In this document: one piece after another, positions 54,775 to 63,836 of the stretch
How the letters are laid out: each line of letters starts with the position of its first letter
How positions within the stretch are numbered: the first letter of the stretch is position 1
The notes under the pieces: generated by a model
Databases searched by the model: none
The model's input: the letters and a program-made list of their open reading frames with translations, nothing else
Told to the model about the DNA's origin: nothing
Source: Corynebacterium cystitidis
Lineage (GTDB): Bacteria; Actinomycetota; Actinomycetes; Mycobacteriales; Mycobacteriaceae
Direction: 5' to 3'
Assembly (NCBI RefSeq): GCF_900187295.1
Contig: NZ_LT906473.1
Coordinates: 1,674,001 to 1,738,000 of the forward strand
Length of the DNA stretch: 64,000 nucleotides
Translations under genes and position numbers: made by a program

Positions 54775-54824
54775 CGCCCGTACACCCTGTTTTTCTGCGG
54801 GGTGCCGACGAAGGCGTGACCCTG

Positions 54825-55208
54825 CTACGCGTCGAGTTCCTTTGCGACGGCCCGCAGAATTTCAGCTACCTGGCGGGCTTCTTTCCGCTCCGGGTAGCGC
54901 CCCTTTGCCAGCACTGGCTGAACTTGGGTCTCGATGACAGTCATAACGTCCATCAACATGGAGCTCAATTCTTCTGGCTTGCGGCGGTGCACGGGGCGGC
55001 GGCGTGGGGTGTCGAGAATTTCGATCCGCAGCGCCTGCGGCCCACGACGGCCGGCAGCGAAATCGAACTGGATGCGCTGGCCGGGAACCAGTTCCTCGAC
55101 TCCGTCGGGAAGCACGCTCTTCGAAATGTAGACGTCTTCCTCACCCGGGTTCGATGCAAAGCCGAATCCTTTATCGGCGTCGTACCACCTAACTTTTCCT
55201 ACTGGCAC
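54825..55208 (-). CDS. cspB: cold-shock domain protein with C-terminal extension
   Basis: A 127-aa protein: GKVRWYDADKGFGFASNPGE and DVYISKSVLPDGVEELVPGQ form the cold-shock domain (RNP-1 and RNP-2), followed by an actinobacterial tail (RRKPEELSSMLMDVMTVIET, then GRYPERKEARQVAEILRAVA). It binds single-stranded nucleic acid. Start GTG 55208, giving (M)PVGKVRW as in C. glutamicum CspB. Convergent with DUF2771; divergent from rpfA with a 490-bp region. Confidence 0.93.
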   Translation of the reverse strand: MPVGKVRWYDADKGFGFASNPGEEDVYISKSVLPDGVEELVPGQRIQFDFAAGRRGPQALRIEILDTPRRRPVHRRKPEELSSMLMDVMTVIETQVQPVLAKGRYPERKEARQVAEILRAVAKELDA

Positions 55209-55352
55209 GATCATCACCACTTTCTTGACTCTTGCGACGCTAAAGTAAAGTCTCTATCTTACTCTGGGCCGTACACATTACTCCACCGCGCGCGTGTCGA
55301 CGCACACCCCAACCATTCTTAATTGGTACAAATGTGAAGAATGTTACCACAG

Positions 55353-55368
55353 TATGACGTAAATCACA
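55353..55368. promoter_or_regulatory. GlxR-like site upstream of rpfA
   Basis: TATGACGTAAATCACA matches TGTGA-N6-TCACA at 9 of 10 conserved positions. It lies in the divergent cspB/rpfA region, upstream of the putative promoter of rpfA. Inference from motif. Confidence 0.55.
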
Positions 55369-55496
55369 CCAGCTAAAAAATCCCCTGAACTGCTAAGACT
55401 TTTCGGATGATCGTCGATAAGCCATAAAATGGTCACAAATCGTGTTGTTAACGTGACTCAATCGTTATAAACCGATACAGTACTCGGCAGGCCTTT

Positions 55497-56397
<901 letters not shown>

Positions 56398-56430
56398 AAC
56401 CTGCAGCAAGGTAGCACTAACGGAATCGCA

Positions 56431-56466
56431 AAACACCCTGCACGACGTACGTGCAGGGTGTTTTTT
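56431..56466 (+). terminator. rpfA terminator
   Basis: ACACCCTGCACG pairs with CGTGCAGGGTGT around ACGTA and is followed by TTTTTT. It is 35 nt after the stop codon. Confidence 0.92.
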
Positions 56467-56492
56467 GACGTTCTGGGGCCGCAGCCTCACCT

Positions 56493-56681
56493 CTAGCGGT
56501 TTACCCGGGTGTATGCGTGGACGTAACCAAGCTCCTCGACGGGGCGAGGCAAAACCAAGTCATCACCGAATGGGCTCGATGCACCCGCCAGTTTGGACGA
56601 GATCTCGGTCACTGGGTGGCCGTTTCCTGGGGTGTCCACCGGCCATGCTGGGTTAATCTTCGCGATATTCTTGTTAGCCAT
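56493..56681 (-). CDS. small conserved-looking protein, 62 aa
   Basis: ATG 56681 follows GAGGG. The peptide begins MANKNIAKINPAWPVDTPG and continues HPVTEISSKLAGASSPFGDD with a Pro/Gly-rich, non-membrane character, ending HAYTRVNR. It is convergent with rpfA and divergent from the gene at 56768. It reads as a real short protein, perhaps nucleic-acid or ribosome linked, but I do not recognise the family. Confidence 0.6.
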   Translation of the reverse strand: MANKNIAKINPAWPVDTPGNGHPVTEISSKLAGASSPFGDDLVLPRPVEELGYVHAYTRVNR

Positions 56682-56767
56682 ACCCTCATTGTGCCAAAGA
56701 GCAGCCCGAAAAGTAACTCAACCGGGGGAATGAAGGTAAGGATGGTACAGAGGGCGGGCACAGTATC

Positions 56768-59014
56768 ATGGCGAACATCATGAACGCTTCCTCCACCTTC
56801 CCCGATTTCCGCACGTCAATTGCACAAATGAGCGATGACGAGCTGGCCGAGCTCCTCCGCGCACGCCCAGATACATCCTTTCCATTACCCCCAGGTGTGA
56901 ACTCGTTGACCGCGCGTCTAGTGCTGCCAGGCTCGATCTCCCGCGCGGTGCGCACGTTGACGGCGCTGGAGATCGCCGTTCTAGAGGTGGCCGGTGACCT
57001 GGGCGCGGAGCTAGAGCCCGTGGATATCGAGGCGATTGTGGACCGCGTTCCGGTCAACTCCGCCTTGGCCGAGGAGGCTGTGGCGCGGCTTCGTGCGGCG
57101 GGACTGATGTTCGGCACTGCTGGCCACGTGCGGGTGACACCCGGCGCGCTCGGCGCGTTACCCGCAGGGTGGCGGATGCAAGACACCGCGCCGGACAAGG
57201 TTGATGAGCTGGTGGCGGGGCTTGACCGCCAGCAGCGCGCGGTGTTGGAGACTTTGGCCGCGTCCGGCTCCGTCGGTACCACCCGCGACGCGGCTATTGA
57301 CGCTGATCCATCCCGTCCGGTTCCTCGTTTGTTAGCATCCGGCCTGCTGGTCCGCGTTAATTCCACTACAGTGCGGTTACCTCGCCCGGTCCGCGATGCG
57401 CTGCGTGGTCAGACCTCCCCGGCATATCCTCTTGCCCCGTCTCCGCGCATGTCACTCGAGCCGACCCCTAACCCGCGTGTCGACGCCGCCGCCACCGCTG
57501 CGGGCTTGGAGGCCACGCGGACGATGCGCCGCCTCATTGCTACGCTGGGCCGTTCCCCGGTTGCTCTGAATAAGGACGGTTCGGTTGGGGTGCGGGCGCT
57601 GGCGGGCCTGTCCAAAGAGCTTGGTGTCGAGGCGTGCTACGTGGCATTACTGGTCGCCGTGGGCGAATCCGCTGGCATCATCGGGCGCGGGCTTATCGAC
57701 GATCACACCGACGGTCTCGCCCCTACTAAGGACGCTCCCGCCTGGGCTGATGCCCGTCTTGCCGATCAGTGGGCAATTATGTTGGCGGGTTGGTTAGCCT
57801 CACCCTGGCAGGTGGAGCAGTTGGACCAGGCCGATGAGAAGGGCAACCCGATTCGCTTGCTTTCCGGCGCCATGCATACGCCTGCTGCGCGCGGAATCCG
57901 TTCTCTCATTTTGACCCAGTTCACCCGTGTCGCGGGCCATGGCCTAAGCCGCGATGAGGCCGTCGAGGACCTCAGTTTCACTAGCCCCGTGGTGGCCTCG
58001 GGGATTTCCGGTGCGGTGTTTGACTCTGTGCTGAGCCAGGCATTTGTGGTGGGTGCGCTCGCGGAGGCTGCTACAAGCGACGCGACCGGCTGGTCCGCCA
58101 GTTCGGCCCTAGCCGCCTTGCTAGACGACGGCGGCGATGTCGCTGCGGCAACTGCCAATCTCGTGCCCGCGGAAGTATCAATAGTGATCCCCCAGGCCGA
58201 CATGACTATTCTGGCCCCCGGCCCCCTCGCCCCAGAGTTACAGCGCGTCATCGAGTCATTCACCGAGCTTGAATCTTACGGTTTAGCCAGCGTGTTTCGG
58301 GTGACCGAGGCCTCCGTTCGCGCGGCTTTCGATGCGGGCCGCACACCGGACGAGCTTGTGGGGTGGCTGCACGAACACTCGCCTGGTGGAGTTCCACAAC
58401 CGATGGAATTTCTTATCCGCGATGCCGCCCGCGGGTATGGTCAGCTGCAAGCAGGCGAGGCGATGAGTTACGTGCGCAGCGATGATCCGGCGTTGATCTC
58501 GCAGGCGGCGGCGTCGTTAAGCGATGTGCTCACGCTGATCGCTCCGCAAGCAGCTGTCTCAAGCCTTCCTCTGACCGCGCTGGTCTCCCGGCTGCGTAAC
58601 GTCGGCCTCCATCCCACTGCGGAAGGTGCCGACGGGGCGACTCTTGCGATGGCCCCCGAGCCAGTTCTCGTCAGCGCGACGCCGTCGACTTTGCCGAAGA
58701 ATACGCGTGTCGACGAGGCTCATATTGCAGCTGCTGTCGCCGCTATCCGGGCGGCAGACGCAGAAGGGGCCGACGATCCTGCAACGGCTCAAACCACAGA
58801 GAGCGCAGAGGCTGACCATGTCGCTGTACTTCAAGCAGCAGCCCGGGGCGGGAGGCCCGTAGCTATCGGTTACGTGAATAAGAATGGAAAGGGCCAGCAG
58901 ATCACAGTGACACCTTTGTCGGTGTCTGCAGGCCAAGTTGATGCGATTAATGAGAAGACCGGGGCGGTTGTGCGCATAGCGCTACCCCGCGTCACCCGCG
59001 TTGTCCTGGAATAA
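56768..59014 (+). CDS. XPB/Ssl2 helicase N-domain (helicase-associated) protein
   Basis: A 748-aa protein with no Walker motifs. It contains winged-helix modules (TALEIAVLEVAGDLGAELEP, DELVAGLDRQQRAVLETLAA), a PDMTILAPGPLAPELQ-like segment (ISPQADMTILAPGPLAPEL) and a C-terminal WYL-like strand region (VAIGYVNKNGKGQQITVTPL). This is the family seen next to the XPB helicase in mycobacteria (Rv0862c with Rv0861c), probably its DNA-binding partner. No XPB helicase follows here; a TetR gene does. Confidence 0.82.
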   Translation: MANIMNASSTFPDFRTSIAQMSDDELAELLRARPDTSFPLPPGVNSLTARLVLPGSISRAVRTLTALEIAVLEVAGDLGAELEPVDIEAIVDRVPVNSALAEEAVARLRAAGLMFGTAGHVRVTPGALGALPAGWRMQDTAPDKVDELVAGLDRQQRAVLETLAASGSVGTTRDAAIDADPSRPVPRLLASGLLVRVNSTTVRLPRPVRDALRGQTSPAYPLAPSPRMSLEPTPNPRVDAAATAAGLEATRTMRRLIATLGRSPVALNKDGSVGVRALAGLSKELGVEACYVALLVAVGESAGIIGRGLIDDHTDGLAPTKDAPAWADARLADQWAIMLAGWLASPWQVEQLDQADEKGNPIRLLSGAMHTPAARGIRSLILTQFTRVAGHGLSRDEAVEDLSFTSPVVASGISGAVFDSVLSQAFVVGALAEAATSDATGWSASSALAALLDDGGDVAAATANLVPAEVSIVIPQADMTILAPGPLAPELQRVIESFTELESYGLASVFRVTEASVRAAFDAGRTPDELVGWLHEHSPGGVPQPMEFLIRDAARGYGQLQAGEAMSYVRSDDPALISQAAASLSDVLTLIAPQAAVSSLPLTALVSRLRNVGLHPTAEGADGATLAMAPEPVLVSATPSTLPKNTRVDEAHIAAAVAAIRAADAEGADDPATAQTTESAEADHVAVLQAAARGGRPVAIGYVNKNGKGQQITVTPLSVSAGQVDAINEKTGAVVRIALPRVTRVVLE

Positions 59015-59081
59015 TGCTGTTATAGGCGCGCTCGCACTGCAGACCTGTTACATGGTTGTTACTCTGTTCGTGACTCCATTC

Positions 59082-59095
59082 GTTGAAACTTCAAC
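59082..59095. promoter_or_regulatory. inverted repeat before TetR gene
   Basis: GTTGAAACTTCAAC has 6-bp arms and a 2-bp spacer, 37 bp upstream of the TetR start: a likely autoregulatory operator. Confidence 0.55.
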
Positions 59096-59131
59096 AACTT
59101 TCAGTCGGACTGCAAAAAGGACGGTGGGCGG

Positions 59132-59692
59132 ATGCCTGCGGCACGCGAAGAGAAGAAAGCAGAAACACGCGCTCGCCTCATGCGCGAAACCGTCAAACTT
59201 GTCCTCATACACGGCACCGAAGGCACCACTGTCGCCGATGTCGCCTCCGCAGTGGGAGTATCAGCACGGACGTTCCACAACTACTTCCCCTCCCGGGAAG
59301 CTGCGCTCGAAGAGTTCGTCACTATTCGCGCCGCCGCCTTCAAGGAAGAACTGGAAAAAGCTCCTGCCAACAACAGCCTGTTAGACACTGTCGAAGCGAT
59401 CGTCCTCGATTCTTTCTGCGGCACCGACAACCACAGCGTGGACAATATCGTGTCCGCGTTCCGCATCAGCACCGCCCTCGAATCACTCCATGGTGCACGC
59501 ACCTGCACCAAGTGCTTCCCCACGCTTGACAGCCCCGAAGCAACCATCGCACTCTACGGCCTCCTTGCCATCGCGTGGGCCGCCGTCGACGCTTACCAAC
59601 AGCTCCCCGAACCCCGCGCCCCCGCCGACGGCGAGCAGCTACTACGCGACGCCTTCAACACCGCGCGCCGCCTCGCCAACGTCCACGTGTAA
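59132..59692 (+). CDS. TetR-family regulator
   Basis: A 186-aa protein with an N-terminal TetR HTH (RARLMRETVKLVLIHGTEGT, TVADVASAVGVSARTFHNYF) and a helical ligand domain containing ARTCTKCFPTLD. It lies upstream of the peptide/ABC cassette on the same strand, about 250 bp away, and may control it or its own operator at 59082-59095. Ligand unknown. Confidence 0.9.
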   Translation: MPAAREEKKAETRARLMRETVKLVLIHGTEGTTVADVASAVGVSARTFHNYFPSREAALEEFVTIRAAAFKEELEKAPANNSLLDTVEAIVLDSFCGTDNHSVDNIVSAFRISTALESLHGARTCTKCFPTLDSPEATIALYGLLAIAWAAVDAYQQLPEPRAPADGEQLLRDAFNTARRLANVHV

Positions 59693-59944
59693 CCCCGCGC
59701 CCAAAGCCTGACCCGCACCCAACTAGCGGAACTCATCGGCATCAACCCCAAACTATCGGCACACTCAAACGTGATGCACACTCCCCTCGTGTGAGGAGTT
59801 CTGGTTGCGGTAGGATGGACCTGGCCCTTGGTGGTGAACATGGGCTATCGCACTATTGCATAATCCGACGAATAGCCAACATTATGCGTGTGATAGTACA
59901 GACATGCGTCAGATTGGAACATGAATTGAAAGGGAGGTAACAAT

Positions 59945-60025
59945 ATGGTTGCTTTTATCACTGCTGCAACTGTTGCTGGCGGTATTCTGATTAGGAATCT
60001 CATTAATCCACCCAAGGCTTGGTGA
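59945..60025 (+). CDS. 26-aa hydrophobic peptide, possible exported or bacteriocin-like peptide
   Basis: ATG 59945 lies 6 nt after a strong GGGAGGT ribosome site. The peptide is MVAFITAATVAGG followed by ILIRNLINPPKAW: an Ala/Gly hydrophobic half ending in a double glycine and a short basic, Pro-containing end. A 12-bp stem hairpin follows 14 nt after the stop, then the ABC ATPase and permease genes. Small peptide gene, partial-terminator hairpin and ABC genes is the usual layout of bacteriocin or signalling-peptide operons. No homologue is recognised, and the ATPase lacks a leader-cleaving C39 domain. Confidence 0.55.
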   Translation: MVAFITAATVAGGILIRNLINPPKAW

Positions 60026-60038
60026 GTTGTCTTTACGA

Positions 60039-60068
60039 TAAGGCGGTAGGCTTAAACCTATCGCCTTA
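60039..60068 (+). terminator. hairpin between peptide gene and ABC genes
   Basis: TAAGGCGGTAGG pairs with CCTATCGCCTTA (one G-T pair) around CTTAAA. Few T residues follow, so it would act as a leaky terminator or RNA 3' stabiliser, giving more peptide than ABC mRNA. Confidence 0.7.
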
Positions 60069-60100
60069 CCTTAGTTATTCTTACGGCTGAGTTGTTATCA

Positions 60101-60679
60101 ATGATCACTGGACTGCTTGGAGTTAACGGATCAGGAAAGACCACGCACCTTCGGTCGCTCCACAAAGATCGCCCTGGCCATTTTCTCCCCGACTACCCCA
60201 CTATTCCTGTGGAGTTGAGTGCCTTGGAACTGCTCCATCGGATTGGGAAAATGTTGAAGCTTCCCGATGCTCACCAGCGCGCCCACCTATTGTGCGAGAC
60301 TCTCCGGATTCACGGTGGAACAGACAAGGCTGTCTCTACGTACTCCGCCGGAAATTATAAAAAGACTGCCTTTGCCACATTATTGATTGACAAGCCCAAG
60401 TTCCTCTACCTCGACGAACCGTTTGAGACTGTTGATATCATTTCCAAGAAAACCATGCTCGACATTATTATTCAACTGAGTGAAGGTGGCGCTGACATCA
60501 TCTTAACCACGCAAGATGTCGATCTATGTCAACAGTTTGACTACGTTAAAATTTTTTCCAAGCTGGAAATAGTGGCGGAAGGAAAACCAAGTACTGTTCT
60601 CGGGAAAAACCCTTTAAAGAGTTTTCTAGATCTCGCCGGTGCGCAATACCCCGCGATTTCCCTTAATTGGTTACGCTAA
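60101..60679 (+). CDS. minimal ABC transporter ATPase with unusual motifs
   Basis: A 192-aa ATPase that begins almost at Walker A (MITGLLGVNGSGKTT), so the usual first 25-30 residues with the A-loop are absent. Signature is YSAGNYKK in place of LSGGQ-R; Walker B FLYLDEPFETVD is kept; the H-loop histidine is replaced (TTQD). It probably binds ATP but may turn over slowly or act with another ATPase (one starts at 63755). Its stop overlaps the permease start (TAATG). A TTG at 60092 is an alternative start. Confidence 0.75.
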   Translation: MITGLLGVNGSGKTTHLRSLHKDRPGHFLPDYPTIPVELSALELLHRIGKMLKLPDAHQRAHLLCETLRIHGGTDKAVSTYSAGNYKKTAFATLLIDKPKFLYLDEPFETVDIISKKTMLDIIIQLSEGGADIILTTQDVDLCQQFDYVKIFSKLEIVAEGKPSTVLGKNPLKSFLDLAGAQYPAISLNWLR

Positions 60680-61593
60680 TGCTGGCTACTCTTCTTCTGA
60701 CTCGATACGGCAGGCACGCGGACAGCTTTGAACGGTTTGGGGAAATCATTTTTTCTGTCGCCATTGTCCTGTCGTCCCTGACCCCCTCATCAGCCTTAGT
60801 CTGGTTCACCGCGGCCCTTGGTACTGGTGTTATTACTTTACAAACCTTGGAGGCAAGCTGGGAGCAGTGGGCACTACCGCCCATCGCCGCCCCACCGCGG
60901 GTCACATCCCGTAGCTTTATTTCGTCAAGCCTGCTCAGCGGGCCTTTCGTCGTCACGCTCCTCGTTGCTGTTTTTAAAGTAAATCTACTAGCACCGTTCT
61001 TCGCTTTTCTTACAGCCGTAGCTCTCACTACAGTTTACCCCTACACCCGTTGCCGTCGAACTGGCAGTCACCGCCGCATTCGCCCAGTATTTGAAGGCGC
61101 TGCAGCATTCATAGAATTCAATGCGCGCCGGATGCGCTTCCCATCGACCGAGGTAGTTTTAGCGTTTTTGTTTCCCGTGATCGGTGTCGCATTCACCGGT
61201 GTTTTCGCCCCTGCCCCATGGGCACTTTTCGGGGTGACCGTCAGCCTTCTTATTAGAGTCACATATCGCGAGCGAGGTGACCTTCCCGGGAAAACAACTC
61301 GGCTGATTGTTAGGCTGCCCGAATTTCTTACTTATCTTCCGAAGATTGTCATGTCGGTGATGTGTCTCGTTGTGGGTGTTGTGCTGCTGGGGGATTGCGC
61401 CCCTCTTTTTGCTTGGGTTCTCGCAGCATCCCTCACGGCCTTTCTCGCCTGCTATGGTTCCGTTACTCCGTACGAGCACGCTCCACTTCGCTTATCGACG
61501 ATGCAGCCACGCCCAACGTTTCTCAAAGATGCTATCTCTCAGATTCTGGTTGTCACTACCTTTCTGGCCGTAACGCTGCTCGGATTACTGTAA
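60679..61593 (+). CDS. membrane permease of the peptide/ABC cassette
   Basis: A 304-aa protein with about eight hydrophobic segments (for example FFAFLTAVALTTVYPY, IVMSVMCLVVGVVLLGDCAP, QILVVTTFLAVTLLGLL) and basic loops (RCRRTGSHRRIRP). It starts at ATG 60679 within the ATPase stop codon, so they are translationally coupled. It does not show clear ABC-2 or FtsX signatures. Together with the preceding ATPase it should export or give immunity to the 26-aa peptide, which is inference. Confidence 0.65.
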   Translation: MLATLLLTRYGRHADSFERFGEIIFSVAIVLSSLTPSSALVWFTAALGTGVITLQTLEASWEQWALPPIAAPPRVTSRSFISSSLLSGPFVVTLLVAVFKVNLLAPFFAFLTAVALTTVYPYTRCRRTGSHRRIRPVFEGAAAFIEFNARRMRFPSTEVVLAFLFPVIGVAFTGVFAPAPWALFGVTVSLLIRVTYRERGDLPGKTTRLIVRLPEFLTYLPKIVMSVMCLVVGVVLLGDCAPLFAWVLAASLTAFLACYGSVTPYEHAPLRLSTMQPRPTFLKDAISQILVVTTFLAVTLLGLL

Positions 61594-61676
61594 CCGGAGC
61601 CGGTACCCCGAATTTGGGCCCAGACGGCGGGTTGATGGGGCGCCGATGGTAATGTCCGTAATTGTCTTTTTGTACC

Positions 61677-61860
61677 TTTTAGGTTTTTCGGTGTTGCAGT
61701 AGCAACCGAAAACCGGCTTGGAAGATCACTGCTTCTGTCTCCACGCGTTATTTCAGCAGAGGATGAAACCCTAGACTAATGATTGAAATCCGCAACTTGA
61801 CCAAAACCTTCGGTGATAACCGCGCCCTCGACGGGATGAGCTTCACTGTCCACCCCGGCG
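61677..61860. repeat. 184-bp direct repeat, left copy
   Basis: This is identical over 184 bp to 63653-63836. It contains the leader and the first 82 bp of the ABC ATPase gene (ATG 61779). It ends exactly at the IS terminal CCTGACTT. It is a target-site duplication created by the IS. Confidence 0.95.
61779..61860 (+). pseudogene. truncated 5' copy of the ABC ATPase gene
   Basis: Encodes MIEIRNLTKTFGDNRALDGM and a few more codons before the IS right at GEI. It is the orphan duplicate of the gene that restarts at 63755. Confidence 0.9.
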
Positions 61861-63652
61861 CCTGACTTACACAATTGGGTTTAGTCCCCCGGTTTGTGTT
61901 GGGTGAGGGTGTTGATTAGTTGTTGGTCTTTTGGTGTTATTGCGGGTGGGATGGTTATGCGGGTGTTGTTGATTTCGATTGTGCTGTGGCGGTAGGTGCT
62001 GAGGCGTTGGACTAGTTTCGGGGCGGTGGTGTTGGTGGTCAGGTAGATGTGTTTTGACAGGGCTAGGGCGGCGAAGACAACGGTGATGTGTGCGGTGATA
62101 GCGGTTTCGGTGTGGTGATACATTGGGCGCGCATCAAGGTCTGTTTTCGCCATTCGAAAGGCCTGCTCGATGTGGTAGAGCTGGTGATAAAACCCGATGA
62201 TCTGACTGCCGTCTACCTGTTGGGCATCGATACTGGTGACATAGCCTTTCCATCCTGCTAAACCCCGGGCTTGAGCAAAGGTTTGTCCGTTGATGACAAA
62301 CTGCCCGTTTTTCTTGGCCACAAATCTCGGTAGGCGTGCTGAGCGTTTCTTGGTGGCTATCTCGTGTGCTTTCTGGCGTTGTTTATCTAGCGAGCTGATG
62401 TCGTAGCGGTAGCGTTTGGCACTAAACCCGATCACCGCACGTCGCTGTATAGCCTGTGTACCTGTTCCCATTGTTTTGGTGGTTTCAACGATGGCACCAT
62501 CATGAGCATCGATACTGTCCTCGTCATCGGGATCAAGTGTGATGTCGTAGGGCGCTTTTTCAGTCGGTCAGCAACAATGTAGTCAATACCCTCGGCATCA
62601 AGTGCATCTAGGTTTTTTGCTGATAGCATCGCCGCGTCAGCAACAACGACGACACCAACAAGATCATGGGCTTGGATATAGGCGTTGATCATCGGGATCA
62701 ATGTTGTTGTTTCGGCTGTTTTACCGTGAAAAAATTCCACGTGAAGCGGGAACCCTTCCAGATCAGTAATCAGGCCGACCACGATCTGAGGATCAACACG
62801 GCGTTCTTTGCTCATCCCAACTTTGCGTAGCTCGTCTTCTTTCGGTGTCTCAAAATACAAGGTGGTCACGTCATATAACACCATTGTCACCTGATGACGT
62901 GAACGCACATAACGATGACATGCAGCACCAATACGAGCCCGATAATCATTTTTAACAGCACGTTTTAGTGTGTTGTACCAGGTATTAACATGCCGGGAAG
63001 GCTGACCAAGACCTGTCAGTACCCGCCCTACCTGGGCTTTTGAGGTTGGCTCAACAATCCGGGCAATAACCATCGCCTGAAACGAGGGATCATCAATCCC
63101 GAAATCCAACACATCCCACACCCGCGCAAGCACCTGCCACAACACTTTATTCGCAGTATCAACCACCCGAGCCTGCCCATCCCGACTACCCGATAACCGA
63201 TCACCAGCACCCGAATCCTGGGCAGCATGCACCGACTCGGTGTGTGTCTGAACCGCACCAAGATCAAGTTCCTGCTGATCAACACTGTCATCACGGTGAC
63301 GATAATCAGCAAAATCATCCATCACCGGGATACGCCGATCATCACCTACACCTTCAAGTGGCAACGATAACTGCTGGCCACGGCCTAAAAAAGACTCCGC
63401 AGCTAAATACAACACCGCCAACTGCCCATCATCATGAGCAGACCCAAAATACTTAATCACCTCAGTACGCCCACCAACTTTTCGTACTACTTGCACACTC
63501 ACCGCCCCCGAAGCAGTACGAGCACACTTAATAGACGCCACCCGCTAACCCTATCACCCCAATTAGTCCCCCAACACCCACCCAACAAAAAACAAACCCC
63601 AAGGTCAAACCAAAATCACACCCCTAGAACACATGTTCTTGTGGAAGTCAGG
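61861..63652 (-). mobile_element. IS1634-family element (IS4 superfamily), 1792 bp
   Basis: Ends are CCTGACTTACACAA (61861) and, inverted, CCTGACTTCCACAA (from 63652): 14-bp repeats with one mismatch. It is flanked by the 184-bp direct repeats. Very long target duplications are a known habit of IS1634 (Mycoplasma) and IS1549 (M. smegmatis). It carries one transposase gene with a single frameshift. Confidence 0.92.
61881..63541 (-). pseudogene. IS1634-type transposase with one frameshift
   Basis: The first frame (63541 to 62432, starting MASIKCARTASGAVSVQV) contains a DUF-like N-domain, then MVLYDVTTLYFETP and VVADAAMLSAKNLDALDAEG, two DDE-motif regions. At the A5 run (plus T 62556-62560) the frame slips; the second frame (to 61881) gives the rest, including KGYVTSIDAQQVDG and IIGFYHQLYHIEQAFRMAKT with the last Glu. 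A missing A restores one protein of about 550 aa. Because the target duplication is perfect, the insertion is recent; the shift may be sequencing error, fresh decay or programmed -1 slippage. Confidence 0.88.
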
Positions 63653-63836
63653 TTTTAGGTTTTTCGGTGTTGCAGTAGCAACCGAAAACCGGCTTGGAAG
63701 ATCACTGCTTCTGTCTCCACGCGTTATTTCAGCAGAGGATGAAACCCTAGACTAATGATTGAAATCCGCAACTTGACCAAAACCTTCGGTGATAACCGCG
63801 CCCTCGACGGGATGAGCTTCACTGTCCACCCCGGCG
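63653..63836. repeat. 184-bp direct repeat, right copy
   Basis: Identical to 61677-61860 and continuing into the intact ATPase gene. A hairpin (TTTTCGGTGTTGC / GCAACCGAAAA) lies in the first 40 bp of each copy. Confidence 0.95.

Noticed and set aside
59858..59887. Inverted repeat GCATAAT...ATTATGC upstream of the peptide gene as operator
   Set aside because: The arms are seven bases with a 16-bp gap and AT rich; it may be chance, so it is not listed as a site.
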